A stretch of 64,000 nucleotides of DNA. Source: Terriglobales bacterium (lineage in GTDB: Bacteria; Acidobacteriota; Terriglobia; Terriglobales; Acidobacteriaceae). The notes beneath the pieces are model-generated. The model was not told where the DNA came from and searched no databases. It saw only the letters and a list, made by a program, of their open reading frames with translations. Position numbers and translations under genes: made by a program. The stretch covers positions 29,527 through 93,526 of the forward strand of contig DASRER010000042.1 in NCBI GenBank assembly GCA_035651995.1. The letters are read 5' to 3'. The first letter of the stretch is position 1; each line of letters begins with the position of its first letter. Of this stretch, positions 50,875 to 59,642 are shown piece by piece.

Positions 50875-52208
50875 CACGCTCCTGGCCACCGGAGCAGTAG
50901 CACTTCCTCGCGCATCTGCTCGCGCGTCGTAGTTGAAATCCGCGTCCGGAATAGATCAATGCCGAGGACTTCGTATCCAAGCGAGCGTGAGATTTCGGCT
51001 AGTATCTGGCCCGTTCGAATCAAAACGCGGAAATACGAGGCTTGGTCGCCGACAACATAGGCAAGATGGGCTCCCGGCTTGAGGATCTGTCGAAGCCCCG
51101 CAAGATGGCGCTGCATTCCGCCAAAATAGAGCTTAGTGAGGCGGGCATAAAGGCGCTCAAATCCGGACGTTTTCCCCAATTCTTTTCTCCGGCGCTCTAT
51201 CTCAGTTGCCAGATCCGCTACTGTTGCGTTATCGGATACGACTTCGTCGTCGGTGTCCTTCCTGAAGACACCCCGCGTGTTGGAGCGCAGCAACCCTTGT
51301 TTCATCTGCCGAAGCTGTTGCTTATCCCGTAAAAAGCCCAGCATCACCGACTCGAGGCGTGTCGTCCGCGTATAGTCCTTTTCGTTTGGGTACGGCGGAG
51401 ACGTGATCACGGCTTCCACGCTCGCTGCGGGCACCAGCGCGGTTGCATTTCGGGAGTCTGCGTGCAACACCCGTGCACGGGTAGCACTATCCCGAGACAA
51501 TGTCGCGAGGTCGCTCTGGATTTGCCGCACTCGCGCCAGCCAGGGACCTATCACCGGCGCATCAGACTTCATACCGCGAACACCGACTTCCGGTCCAAAG
51601 TGCAGGTTGCTGGCATCCTGAACCAAAGTGCTCGCGAGCGCGAGGCGCAGATGCCCATCGAACGGCGCTGGTCCCGCTTTTTCAAGACACTCCAGCAGAA
51701 CGAGGGCCTTATGCAACGGCAGTGGGCTTATCGAATTCGTGAGCAGTAGCTTCTCGGATTCAGGCGGCAGCCTTCGCAATTGGGATGTCGCTGGCGCTGT
51801 GAAGAGGGCGCCGGCTTGGTCCTGAATGCCCTGAGAACTCAGTATGTCACTCGCCGCTTCTGCGATACCGCAGGCTTGGTGCCACATAGCGTTCTGGTCA
51901 ATATCCCATGTGACCTTCACCCCGGCCGCGAAGGCGGCCATCGGATTAGCTTCGATGCCAACGCTCGGAATGCCGAGTTTCTTGGCTTCGACCACGGTCG
52001 TTCCCGTGCCGCAGAACGGGTCCAGCACGGTCCCGTCGCCTCGGTAGAATGCCTCAGCGTAATGCCTGACTAGATGCGGAGGAAACGACAGAACAAACCG
52101 GTACCAGTCGTGCGCGACCCGATCAGCTTCCAGGAGGCGGTTGGGATCGCGCTGTGACGTCAACAGACGGGTTATCTGAACCGCGCTGTCGATGTCAGGG
52201 GATACCAT
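50874..52208 (-). CDS. DNA methyltransferase, SPPY-type (putative N4-cytosine)
   Basis: A protein of about 444 residues from ATG 52208 (TTG 52235 is possible). The AdoMet-binding motif I is VLDPFCGTGTTVVEAKKLG near residue 62. The catalytic motif IV is TSPPYPNEKDYTR, about 210 residues later. SPPY is typical of N4-cytosine methyltransferases and some N6-adenine enzymes. The order I, long insert, IV leaves the intervening segment as a probable target-recognition region. LKPGAHLAYVVGD follows as a later motif. With the overlapping downstream nuclease it forms a compact restriction-modification pair that lies in a lower-GC island. Confidence 0.88.
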   Translation of the reverse strand: MVSPDIDSAVQITRLLTSQRDPNRLLEADRVAHDWYRFVLSFPPHLVRHYAEAFYRGDGTVLDPFCGTGTTVVEAKKLGIPSVGIEANPMAAFAAGVKVTWDIDQNAMWHQACGIAEAASDILSSQGIQDQAGALFTAPATSQLRRLPPESEKLLLTNSISPLPLHKALVLLECLEKAGPAPFDGHLRLALASTLVQDASNLHFGPEVGVRGMKSDAPVIGPWLARVRQIQSDLATLSRDSATRARVLHADSRNATALVPAASVEAVITSPPYPNEKDYTRTTRLESVMLGFLRDKQQLRQMKQGLLRSNTRGVFRKDTDDEVVSDNATVADLATEIERRRKELGKTSGFERLYARLTKLYFGGMQRHLAGLRQILKPGAHLAYVVGDQASYFRVLIRTGQILAEISRSLGYEVLGIDLFRTRISTTTREQMREEVLLLRWPGA

Positions 52209-52277
52209 TTCCGGCAATGTACCATACCGGGTCAAATGACCCTACAAGGGGCACTTGGCAGTCCAGTCGTTTTCTAT

Positions 52278-52349
52278 GAGCTATGACGATAGCTCTGCAT
52301 TTGCTAGTTAAATGTCTATAAGATATAGCACATGCTGTTGGCATATCTT
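52278..52349. promoter_or_regulatory. Two inverted repeats upstream of the methyltransferase gene
   Basis: GAGCTAT-GACG-ATAGCTC (52278-52295) and AAGATAT (52320-52326) with ATATCTT (52343-52349), 16 bases apart, lie in an A+T-rich stretch 70-140 bases upstream of the methyltransferase start. Restriction-modification operons often have such operator sites, but no controller-protein gene is visible. The region 52236-52530 otherwise shows no gene. Confidence 0.4.
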
Positions 52350-52530
52350 GTCGCTTGCCTTTCCACAGGCTTTTACCCTACGCTGGCTGCATCCCTTGCA
52401 AAACTGAAATCGCAATGGCGCAAGTCCTTTGCACGACGGATCTTGCGTGTAACTCCTTTAGATGATCGGATCACCCACGGATCCCCACTCGCAACTTGTT
52501 GCAAACACTAGAAGCACCGGAAGGGGGTAT

Positions 52531-52989
52531 ATGCCCACCAAGAAGCCCGGCGGACGCCTCGTTGCCGCCGACGCCGCGCCACGCTGCCAGCACATCCGCG
52601 TCACCGGAGCGCGCTGCGGTTCGCCCGCCATCGCGCTCCAGGACTACTGCTACTACCACCAGCGCCTGCGCGACGACCACGCGCCCCAGCTCCCGCTCAT
52701 CGAAGACGCCGCTTCCATCCAGCTCGCCATCCAGCAGGTTCTGCGCGGCCTGAACACCGGCATGATGGAGTACAAAGTCGCCGCCCTCATGCTCTACGGC
52801 CTGCAGACAGCGGCATCCAACGTCCTCCGCGTCCGCGAAGAATGGGAAGCCGCCTGCGCTCAGCTCGGCGATTTCGACGCGCTGCCATCCGCCGTCCGCC
52901 GCGCCCGCCTTGGCGCTGCCAAGCACACGCGCCGATTGCCGCAAGCCGAACCCGTATCCTCGAACGCACAAATCGCGTCCTCAGCATGA
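52531..52989 (+). CDS. Small Cys/His zinc-type protein of unknown function
   Basis: A 152-residue protein from ATG 52531 with AAGGGGG upstream. Near the N-terminus CQHIRVTGARCGSPAIALQ is followed by DYCYYHQRL, a C-x2-H...C...CxxxH arrangement likely to bind zinc. The middle (IQLAIQQVLRGLNTGMMEYKVAALMLYGLQTAASN) is helical and the tail is alanine/arginine-rich. Similar small proteins are often annotated as hypothetical; I infer lineage specificity. It points away from the restriction-modification genes and marks the edge of the lower-GC island. Confidence 0.7.
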   Translation: MPTKKPGGRLVAADAAPRCQHIRVTGARCGSPAIALQDYCYYHQRLRDDHAPQLPLIEDAASIQLAIQQVLRGLNTGMMEYKVAALMLYGLQTAASNVLRVREEWEAACAQLGDFDALPSAVRRARLGAAKHTRRLPQAEPVSSNAQIASSA

Positions 52990-53200
52990 CCCGAAAACGA
53001 ATCGCGTAGCATGGAACACATAGGCGCCGGACGCCTCGTCCGGCGAGGCCAAGGGAAGCTTGGCTGGCTCTTTGACAACTTGACGAAGCAGGCCGGAGCT
53101 GCAAAGCCCGGTCGAGGCGACCGGGCTCCGTTGGAACGACTTTTCGCCCTCGCCGGGCTGCGCTCGGCCTGCCCGGACAAGACGTCCGGGCCTACGTGCG

Positions 53201-54484
53201 TTATCCCGCTTTTTCCATTACCGCGAGGGAGACGTCGCGTTTCTCGACCATTTCCTTGGTGACCTCGAATTCCTTGACTCGCTTCTGCGAGGGCAGGTGG
53301 TACATGAGGTCGAGCATGAGCTCTTCCAGGATCATGCGCAGGCCGCGGGCCCCGACTTTGCGCGCCAGGGCTTCGCGGGCGATGGCGTGCATCGCGTCGT
53401 CGGTGAACTTGAGCTTGACGTTCTCGAACTCGAAGAGCCGCTGATACTGCTTGATGATGGCGTTGCGCGGGCGCGTAAGGATTTCGACCAGCGCCTTCTC
53501 GTCGAGGTCGTTGAGCACGCCGACCACGGGGAGGCGGCCGACGAATTCGGGGATGAGGCCGAACTTGATCAGGTCCTGCGGCTGGACCTGCGCGAGCAGT
53601 TCGGTATCGCGCTTGACGGCGGGCACGGCGGCGGCGACGCCCGGCTGGCCCTGGGCGTCGTCGCTGCGGAAGCCGAGCGACTTCTTGCCGACGCGGCGGC
53701 CGATCACTTTTTCCAGGCCGACGAAGGCCCCGCCGCAGATGAACAGGATGTTCGTCGTGTCGACCGGGGTGAACTCCTGGTGCGGATGCTTGCGTCCGCC
53801 CTGCGGAGGCACGTTGGCGATGGTGCCTTCGAGGATCTTGAGCAGGGCCTGCTGCACGCCCTCGCCGGAGACGTCGCGCGTGATCGAGGGGTTCTCGTCT
53901 TTGCGGCCGATCTTGTCGACTTCGTCGATGTAGATGATGCCGGTCTGGGCGCGGCCCACGTCGCCATCGGCCGCCTGGAGCAGCTTCAGGATGATGTTCT
54001 CCACGTCCTCGCCGACGTAGCCGGCTTCGGTGAGCGTGGTGGCGTCGACGATGGCGAACGGCACGTCGAGCATTTTGGCCAGCGTCTGCGCGAGCAGCGT
54101 TTTGCCCGTGCCCGTCGGGCCGATGAGCATGATGTTGCTCTTGGTGAGCTCCACGTCGCCGTTGCGCTGGCGATTCATGTGGATGCGCTTGTAGTGGTTG
54201 TAGACCGCTACGGCGAGCTTCTTTTTGGTCTGCTCCTGGCCGATGACGTACTCGTCGAGGAAGACCTTGACCTCCTGCGGCTTGGGCAGGTGGTTGGGCG
54301 CGGCGGCGGAATGGGTCTCAGCGCGGTCGTCTTCGAGAATGGAGTTGCAGACGGCCACGCACTCGTCGCAGATGTAGGCTCGCGGGTAGTCGCTGGGCGA
54401 GGAGATCAGCTTCGCCACTGCGTCCTGGGACTTGTGGCAGAACGAACATTTAAGGACTTCGTCGGTGCCGGACCGGGATCTCAC
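53201..54484 (-). CDS. clpX: ClpXP ATPase subunit ClpX
   Basis: A 427-residue unfoldase that feeds substrates to ClpP. From GTG 54484, with AAGGAG eight bases upstream, it begins with a zinc-binding domain (CSFCHKSQD ... [10 protein letters not shown]) for adaptor and substrate recognition. The AAA+ core has [12 protein letters not shown] (Walker A), [14 protein letters not shown] (Walker B) and GFRSDD-type pore/linker segments. The IGF-loop equivalent [15 protein letters not shown] contacts ClpP. The long frame up to 54589 would add residues from repeat DNA. It follows tig and clpP on the same strand. Confidence 0.96.
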   Translation of the reverse strand: MRSRSGTDEVLKCSFCHKSQDAVAKLISSPSDYPRAYICDECVAVCNSILEDDRAETHSAAAPNHLPKPQEVKVFLDEYVIGQEQTKKKLAVAVYNHYKRIHMNRQRNGDVELTKSNIMLIGPTGTGKTLLAQTLAKMLDVPFAIVDATTLTEAGYVGEDVENIILKLLQAADGDVGRAQTGIIYIDEVDKIGRKDENPSITRDVSGEGVQQALLKILEGTIANVPPQGGRKHPHQEFTPVDTTNILFICGGAFVGLEKVIGRRVGKKSLGFRSDDAQGQPGVAAAVPAVKRDTELLAQVQPQDLIKFGLIPEFVGRLPVVGVLNDLDEKALVEILTRPRNAIIKQYQRLFEFENVKLKFTDDAMHAIAREALARKVGARGLRMILEELMLDLMYHLPSQKRVKEFEVTKEMVEKRDVSLAVMEKAG

Positions 54485-54626
54485 GTTACTGCTCCTTCTA
54501 CCACAAAAACGTCCGGGCTGGTGCCCGGGAATCACCTGAGTACAGGGCGATCTTTCTATCGCCGGGGCCAAAGCCCTATCTCTCGTCACGGCGTGTTCAC
54601 CGGGCCAAAGCCCGGTGCTTCCACCG

Positions 54627-54648
54627 GAGACGTAGCAAGCTATGTCTC
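54627..54648. repeat. Dispersed palindrome, GAGACGTAGC family
   Basis: GAGACGTAGC-AA-GCTATGTCTC, eight bases from the end of clpP. An adjacent hairpin, CCGGGCCAAAGCCCGG-type, lies at 54598-54615. Together they may attenuate read-through between clpP and clpX. Confidence 0.75.
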
Positions 54649-54655
54649 TACGACT

Positions 54656-55246
54656 TCACTTGTGTTCAAAAATGATGTCGTCGATGATGCCGTACTCCTT
54701 GGACTGGTTGGCGTTCATGATGAAGTCGCGCTCCACGTCCTTCTCGACCTTGTCGAGACGCTGGCCGGTGTGCTTGGCCATGAGCTGGTTGATGATTTCG
54801 CGCATCCGGAGGATCTCGCGCGCGTGGATGTCAATGTCGGTCGCCTGGCCGCTGATGCCGCCGCCCATGATGTGCGGCTGGTGGATGAGGATGCGCGAGT
54901 TGGGCAGGGCGAAGCGCTTTTTGGGCGCGCCGGCGGCGAGCAGCAGGGCGGCGAAGCTGGCCGCCTGGCCGATGCAGATGGTCTGCACGTCGGGGCGGAC
55001 GAACTGCATGGTGTCGTAAATCGCCATGCCGGCGGTGATGATGCCGCCGGGGGAGTTGATGTAGAGCTGGATGTCCTTCTCCGGGTCTTCGGCCTCGAGG
55101 AAGAGCATTTGCGCGATGACCAGGTTGGCGACGGCGTCGTCAATCGGCGTGCCGATGAAGATGATGTTGTCGCGCAGCAGCCGCGAATAGATGTCGTAGG
55201 CGCGTTCGCCGCGGCTGGTTTGCTCGATGACCATGGGGACTAGCAT
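54656..55246 (-). CDS. clpP: ATP-dependent Clp protease proteolytic subunit
   Basis: A 196-residue serine peptidase that forms the ClpP tetradecamer. The triad is S97 ([10 protein letters not shown]), H122 (RILIHQPH) and D170 (VEKDVERD). [19 protein letters not shown] and the N-terminal hydrophobic strand match well. The residue after the catalytic serine is Phe where Met is more common (AASM), a mild deviation. The gene is between tig and clpX in the usual bacterial order. Confidence 0.97.
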   Translation of the reverse strand: MLVPMVIEQTSRGERAYDIYSRLLRDNIIFIGTPIDDAVANLVIAQMLFLEAEDPEKDIQLYINSPGGIITAGMAIYDTMQFVRPDVQTICIGQAASFAALLLAAGAPKKRFALPNSRILIHQPHIMGGGISGQATDIDIHAREILRMREIINQLMAKHTGQRLDKVEKDVERDFIMNANQSKEYGIIDDIIFEHK

Positions 55247-55328
55247 GGTTGGGGGATTCCTTTCAGACCTGGTTCGACGCGCATGCGCGTTCGATCGGGA
55301 TCGGGAGAGACAAGGTCACGGCAGAGCC

Positions 55329-56660
55329 TCACGCCGGGCGGCGGTAGAGAAAATCAAGGGTCTTTTCGCTGCGGATTCTGTTGCGAATTCTATCGAGCGC
55401 GCCATCCTTCGTCAAACGCGCGCGCACGCTTTCGAGGGGCTGTTTCGTCTGCTCGGCGACGGCGGCAAGTTCTTTTTCCAGCTCCTCGTCGGTGACCTCG
55501 ATTTTTTCCTTGTCGGCGATGCGGTCGAGGATGAGCGAGGTCTTGACCTCGCGCAGGGCGGCGTCACGCTGGCTGGCGCGCAGGCGCGGGAAGTCCATTT
55601 TCTTCATGTCCTCGGTGCGCATGCCTTGAGCGGCCAGGGCGCGGAGTCCGCGCTCGAGGCGCACGTCAATTTGGTGCTCAACCAATGACTCGGGAACGGG
55701 GAATTCGTTGCGGCGGACCAGCTCGTCGAGGAGCTTTTCCTTGGCGGCGTGCTCGGCCTGGTGCTGCTTTTCATGCTCCATGCCTTCGCGGACGCGCTTG
55801 CGCAGGTCGTCCACGGTCTGAAAGTCAGGGCTGAGCTCTTTGGCGAAGGCGTCGTTCAGTTCGGGTAGTTCTTTGCGCTTAATGCCTTTGACGCTGAGGG
55901 TGTACGTGAAGGTTTTTCCGGCGAGCCGCTGGTCGGTGAAGTCTTCCGGATAACTGACGTCGAAGGTGCGCCGGTCGCCGGTCTTGGCGCCGCGCAGGTT
56001 GGCGCTGAACTCGGGCAGCGTGTTCTCGCCGCCAACGTTGACCAGAACCTCGTCGAGGTGGACAGGGTTGGTCTTGCCGGCCCCGGACCTTTCGGTTGAG
56101 ACGGACGCTTCGTTCGCGGCGTCGGTGGCCGCTTCGGACTTGGGCCGGCCGCTGAGCTCGACCTGGGCGAAGTCGCCGTCGGCGATGGCGCGGTCTTCTT
56201 CCACGGCGGCGTAGGTGGCGTGCTGCTCGCGGAACTGGCTGATCTGCTGCTCGACGTCGGCGTCGGAAACGGAAGTGTCGGCGCGCTCGGGGCGGAGTTC
56301 CTGGTAGCCCTGGACTTCGATCTCAGGGAGGACCTCGAAGCTGGCGGTGAAGCGCAGGGGCTCGCCCTCTTTGACGTCGGCAAGGTTGGTGACGCGAGGC
56401 TGGGAGACCGGATGGATGCCCTGGCGCTCGGTTTCCTGACGGAAGTAGCGCGGGACCAGCGACTCGACGACCTCGCCGCGAATGTCGCTGGCGAAGCGCT
56501 GCCAGAGGATGCTGGCCGGGACCTTGCCTTTGCGGAAGCCGGGCAGGCGGGCCAGCTTCTGGTACTTGGCGACGGTGGACTGGAGCTCGCGGGAGACGAC
56601 GTCGGCCGGGACTTCGACCTGGATCTCGCGTTTGCAGCCGTTCTGGGTTTCGGTGGTCAA
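55329..56660 (-). CDS. tig: Trigger factor
   Basis: A 443-residue ribosome-bound chaperone and prolyl isomerase. The start codon is TTG 56660 with no clear Shine-Dalgarno; no later ATG precedes the ribosome-docking domain. The signature GFRKGKVPASI lies at about 42-52. The FKBP-like PPIase domain (about 155-260) contains an alanine/serine-rich insert of about 25 residues (SEAATDAANEASVSTERSG) before DEVLVNVGGENTLPEF. The C-terminal helical arms follow. It heads the tig-clpP-clpX run. Confidence 0.95.
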   Translation of the reverse strand: MTTETQNGCKREIQVEVPADVVSRELQSTVAKYQKLARLPGFRKGKVPASILWQRFASDIRGEVVESLVPRYFRQETERQGIHPVSQPRVTNLADVKEGEPLRFTASFEVLPEIEVQGYQELRPERADTSVSDADVEQQISQFREQHATYAAVEEDRAIADGDFAQVELSGRPKSEAATDAANEASVSTERSGAGKTNPVHLDEVLVNVGGENTLPEFSANLRGAKTGDRRTFDVSYPEDFTDQRLAGKTFTYTLSVKGIKRKELPELNDAFAKELSPDFQTVDDLRKRVREGMEHEKQHQAEHAAKEKLLDELVRRNEFPVPESLVEHQIDVRLERGLRALAAQGMRTEDMKKMDFPRLRASQRDAALREVKTSLILDRIADKEKIEVTDEELEKELAAVAEQTKQPLESVRARLTKDGALDRIRNRIRSEKTLDFLYRRPA

Positions 56661-56807
56661 AATTTGAGGCGGAACACGGCGCGGGGCGGCGCGCGCGGGC
56701 CAAATAAAGAATATAAAGCGCAGCGTGAGAAGTGGTCAAACGGGGGAACGGCCAGCCGCAGAGGCGCCTGCGACGCAGCCACTTCGCCCAGCGAGCACGG
56801 CGCGAGC

Positions 56808-57041
56808 AGGGATGCTTCGACTCGCGCTTCGCGCTCGCTCACCATGACACCGATAAAGTGTGGCAATGGCGGGTTGGCTGACAGTAGGGATGCTTCGACT
56901 CGCGCTTCGCGCTCGCTCAGCATGACACCGATAAAGTGTGGCAATGGCGGGTTGGCTGACGGCAGGGATGCTTCGACTCGCGCTTCGCACTCGCTCAGCA
57001 TGACACCGATAAAATGTGGCAATGGCGGGTTGGCTGACAGT
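56808..57041. repeat. Three tandem 78-base repeats
   Basis: Copies begin at 56808, 56886 and 56964 (AGGGATGCTTCGACTCGCGC...) with only a few substitutions between them. Each contains the dispersed GATGCTTCGACTCGCGCTTC element followed by a unique ATGACACCGATAAA-TGTGGCAATGGCGGGTTGG part (read as two pieces). The third copy runs into the uracil-DNA glycosylase gene and provides its start codon and first residues. Confidence 0.92.
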
Positions 57042-57759
57042 GCTGAACGATGAAGTGGTGGCGTGCCGGTTGTGTCCGCGGCTGGTGGAGTATCGGGAGC
57101 GGGTGGCGCGGGAGAAGCGGCGGGCGTACATCGAGCAGGAATACTGGGGCAAGCCGGTGCCGGGATTCGGCGATCCGAAGGCGCGCGTGCTGGTGCTGGG
57201 GCTGGCGCCGGGAGCGCACGGGTCGAACCGAACGGGGCGTCCGTTCACGGGTGATGGCTCGGGCAACTTCATGTATCCGGTGCTGCATGAGACGGGGTTC
57301 GCGTCGCAGGCTGCGGCGACGCATCGCGGCGACGGCCTGGAGCTGCGCGATCTGTACATCACGGCGACGGTGCGCTGCGCGCCTCCGGCGAACAAGCCGA
57401 CGCCGGCGGAGATTGCGGCATGCGCGCCGTTTCTCGATCGCGAGCTGGCGGGGCTTGGAAACGTGCGGGTGGTGGTTGCGCTGGGGAAGATCGGGTTCGA
57501 CGCGTACCTGGATTACGCGAAACGGCGCGGCGTGATCGAGCGGAAAAGCGCGTACAAGTTCGGGCACGGGGCGGAGTACATGCTGCCGGATGGGCGCGCG
57601 CTGCTGGCTTCGTATCACCCGTCGCAGCAGAACACGCTGACGGGGAAGCTGACGCGGGAGATGTTTGTGAAGATTTTCCGGCGGGCGCGGGCGCTGGCTG
57701 AACCGCGGAGACGCGGAGGGGCGGAGAAAAGCGCAGGAACCATATTTCACCGCGGATGA
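57016..57759 (+). CDS. Uracil-DNA glycosylase, family 5-type (UdgB-like)
   Basis: A 247-residue iron-sulfur DNA repair enzyme that removes uracil and related deaminated bases. The cluster cysteines begin with CRLCPRL; motif A is GLAPGAHGSNRTGRPFTGD, with alanine/glycine where family 4 has other residues, and the C-terminal motif is HPSQQNTLTGKLT, both typical of family 5. Start choice is uncertain: GTG 57016, ATG 57022 and GTG 57040 all lie in or next to the last 78-base repeat. The final 20 residues (EPRRRGGAEKSAGTIFHRG) come from a CCGCGGAGACGCGG dispersed repeat. Confidence 0.92.
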   Translation: MAMAGWLTVLNDEVVACRLCPRLVEYRERVAREKRRAYIEQEYWGKPVPGFGDPKARVLVLGLAPGAHGSNRTGRPFTGDGSGNFMYPVLHETGFASQAAATHRGDGLELRDLYITATVRCAPPANKPTPAEIAACAPFLDRELAGLGNVRVVVALGKIGFDAYLDYAKRRGVIERKSAYKFGHGAEYMLPDGRALLASYHPSQQNTLTGKLTREMFVKIFRRARALAEPRRRGGAEKSAGTIFHRG

Positions 57760-57816
57760 ACGCCGATGACGCGGATCATTCTTGTTCGATCGAGCTCTTG
57801 TTCGACCGAGTTCCGA

Positions 57817-59487
57817 TCAGCGTTCATCCGCGTTGATCCGCGGTGCGTCGTTTCTGGCGTTCACCAGGCGGTTGATTTCGATGATGGCGATCCATTGGCC
57901 GCCGCGGGATTCCTGCCAGGTGAGGCGGCCGGCGAGGACCTGGGCGGCGAGTGCGGGCGGCAGGTCGCGGTGGTAGTCGAACCAGCGCTGGTGCGCGCGC
58001 CGCCAGAATTCCCAGCGATCGAGCAGTGAGCCGCGCGGCGGTTCGTACTTGGTGGAGAAGACGAGGGCGACGTCCCAGTCGTTGCGCTGCGCGGCGGCTT
58101 CGAGCTCTTCCAGGGTGAAGTTTTCGATCCGCAGCACGCGTGCCGGCCAGGGAACGTAGCCGAGATAGGGGCGGGTGAGCTCGTCGGAGGCGGGCCAGGC
58201 AGTGAGGACGCGGGGATTGTAGTTCGGCCTTTGGAAATGGCGCGCTGCGTCCTCGTGGAGGACGACGAAGTCGCGCCAGGCGAGGTTGTCTTCCGGGGCA
58301 AAGCGGTAGGGCGGATTGACGAAGAGGGCGAGGACGAAGCAGGCCGCGACGAGGGCGATGGCCGCGGGCCAGTACGGCAGGCGGCGCCATAAAGTGGAGA
58401 CACAGATCAGGATCACCAGCGGGACCACGGGAAGCATGTAGCGGGCGAGGAGCGCGCCGCCGACGAGCGAAAACGCAACGACGTGGGCGAGGATGACGGC
58501 GGCGAAAGCGAATTGCGTGGGGATGGCGATGCGTGGACGCTCGGAATCCTCAGCCTCCGCCAAAGGATGGCGGAAGGGTGAGATCCCCGCTTGCCTGGAC
58601 TCCGAAGGCGCCGGCGGGAACATCATGGCCAGCGCAGTGGCGATGGTCAGGACGTAGAGGTTCATGTGTCCGAGGGCGTGCCAGAGGCGCTGCGGCAGGG
58701 CGAAAAGAAAGCGCGCGGGCGAGAGTGTCGCGCCCAGGTTGTAGCTGGTGAAGGCGGGGTCGCCGAAGAGATGTCCGGTGTGGAGGCGGACATAGAGGAG
58801 CCAGAGGGCGAGTGGGAGGAGTGGAAACAGGAGGGCTGCGTAGTCGGCGAGCGGGCTACCTGAGGGTTTGTCGGGGTGCGGGCTGTCGTTACCCCGCGAT
58901 CGCGCCGGTGAGGAGCGAGGCGCGAACGTGGGGCACCAACGATTCGATATTGCTTCCCAGAGAAGTATGGCGAGGGGCGTGATGATGGCCGTTTCTTTGG
59001 CGAGGACGGCGAGGGAGAAGAAGACGGCGGAGCGGAAGCGCACAGTTCCGAAGTAAGAATCGAGGCCCCAGAAGATGAGCGCTGCGACGGCCATGTCGAG
59101 TTGCGCCATCGCGGACTGCGAAAAGAAAACTGGATAGACGGCGGTGAGGGCGACGGTGGCGAACGCGACCGTGTCATTCGAAATGCGGCGTGCGAGTGCG
59201 AACAGGCCGGTGAGGGCGAGCGCGGCCCATGCCAGCATGACAATGCGCGTGGCGACTGGGGAGAACCTTGTCAGCTTCCAGGCAAGCGCGATGGAAGCAG
59301 GAACCAACGGCGGATGCGCGCTGGCGGCCACCGAATGCGGAAGCAGGCTGCCGATGAGGAGCAGATCGCGCGCGGCGGGGATGTAGTAGCCGGCTTCGTC
59401 CCAGAAGTAGGGAAGGGAGAGCAGTGGGGCGTGGAGTGCGATGAGGACGCTGCAGAGGGCGAGCGTGAGCGGAAGACTCTTCTTCAA
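57817..59487 (-). CDS. GT39-type membrane glycosyltransferase with repeat-encoded inserts
   Basis: A 556-residue polytopic membrane protein of the GT-C fold. The first luminal loop has the acidic motif YFWDEAGYY, and SQSAMAQLDM sits in the second, as in PMT/ArnT-like enzymes that transfer sugars from polyprenyl phosphates. About ten or more membrane helices are predicted. Two hydrophilic inserts interrupt them: residues about 183-210 (RWCPTFAPRSSPARSRGND), which contains the dispersed 17-base repeat, and about 283-310 (ESRQAGISPFRHPLAEAEDS). It starts at TTG 59487; TATACT on the minus strand at 59512-59517 could be a -10. The C-terminal APRINADER comes from an inverted repeat. Acceptor unknown. 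Confidence 0.85.
   Translation of the reverse strand: MKKSLPLTLALCSVLIALHAPLLSLPYFWDEAGYYIPAARDLLLIGSLLPHSVAASAHPPLVPASIALAWKLTRFSPVATRIVMLAWAALALTGLFALARRISNDTVAFATVALTAVYPVFFSQSAMAQLDMAVAALIFWGLDSYFGTVRFRSAVFFSLAVLAKETAIITPLAILLWEAISNRWCPTFAPRSSPARSRGNDSPHPDKPSGSPLADYAALLFPLLPLALWLLYVRLHTGHLFGDPAFTSYNLGATLSPARFLFALPQRLWHALGHMNLYVLTIATALAMMFPPAPSESRQAGISPFRHPLAEAEDSERPRIAIPTQFAFAAVILAHVVAFSLVGGALLARYMLPVVPLVILICVSTLWRRLPYWPAAIALVAACFVLALFVNPPYRFAPEDNLAWRDFVVLHEDAARHFQRPNYNPRVLTAWPASDELTRPYLGYVPWPARVLRIENFTLEELEAAAQRNDWDVALVFSTKYEPPRGSLLDRWEFWRRAHQRWFDYHRDLPPALAAQVLAGRLTWQESRGGQWIAIIEINRLVNARNDAPRINADER
58920..58936 (-). repeat. Dispersed 17-base repeat inside the GT39 gene
   Basis: GTGCCCCACGTTCGCGC on the minus strand, identical to 29501-29517 and 62909-62925. 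It is read in frame as part of WCPTFAP. Confidence 0.88.
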
Positions 59488-59582
59488 ATCAATTCAGTTT
59501 CCGGCGTGGCGAGTATATCGCTCCCGATCGCGCCTTCCTCGCGTTGCTCGGTCGGCGCGATTCTCATTCCAGGTGCTCTAAA

Positions 59583-59612
59583 CGGCACGGCTGAAGCCGT
59601 GCCCCTTCAAAA
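59583..59612 (-). repeat. TTTGAAGGGG-family hairpin, single module
   Basis: On the minus strand TTTTGAAGGGGCACGGCTTC followed by AGCCGTGC forms the first module of the composite repeat seen at 16521 and 39923. It lies in the 155-base gap between the GT39 and DUF3467 genes. Confidence 0.7.
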
Positions 59613-59642
59613 CCCGATCGACGCGCTTGGCAAGAGACACGC

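Noticed and set aside
52405..52440. Sigma-54-like box (TGGCGC...TTTGC) before the zinc-type protein gene
   Set aside because: The GG and GC pairs are 14 bases apart rather than 12, which is incompatible with sigma-54.
53297..55243. 648-residue plus-strand frame across clpX and clpP
   Set aside because: Crosses two well-supported genes in antisense and has no domain.
56808..57041. CRISPR array
   Set aside because: Three contiguous 78-base copies without spacers, no cas genes; it is an ordinary tandem duplication.
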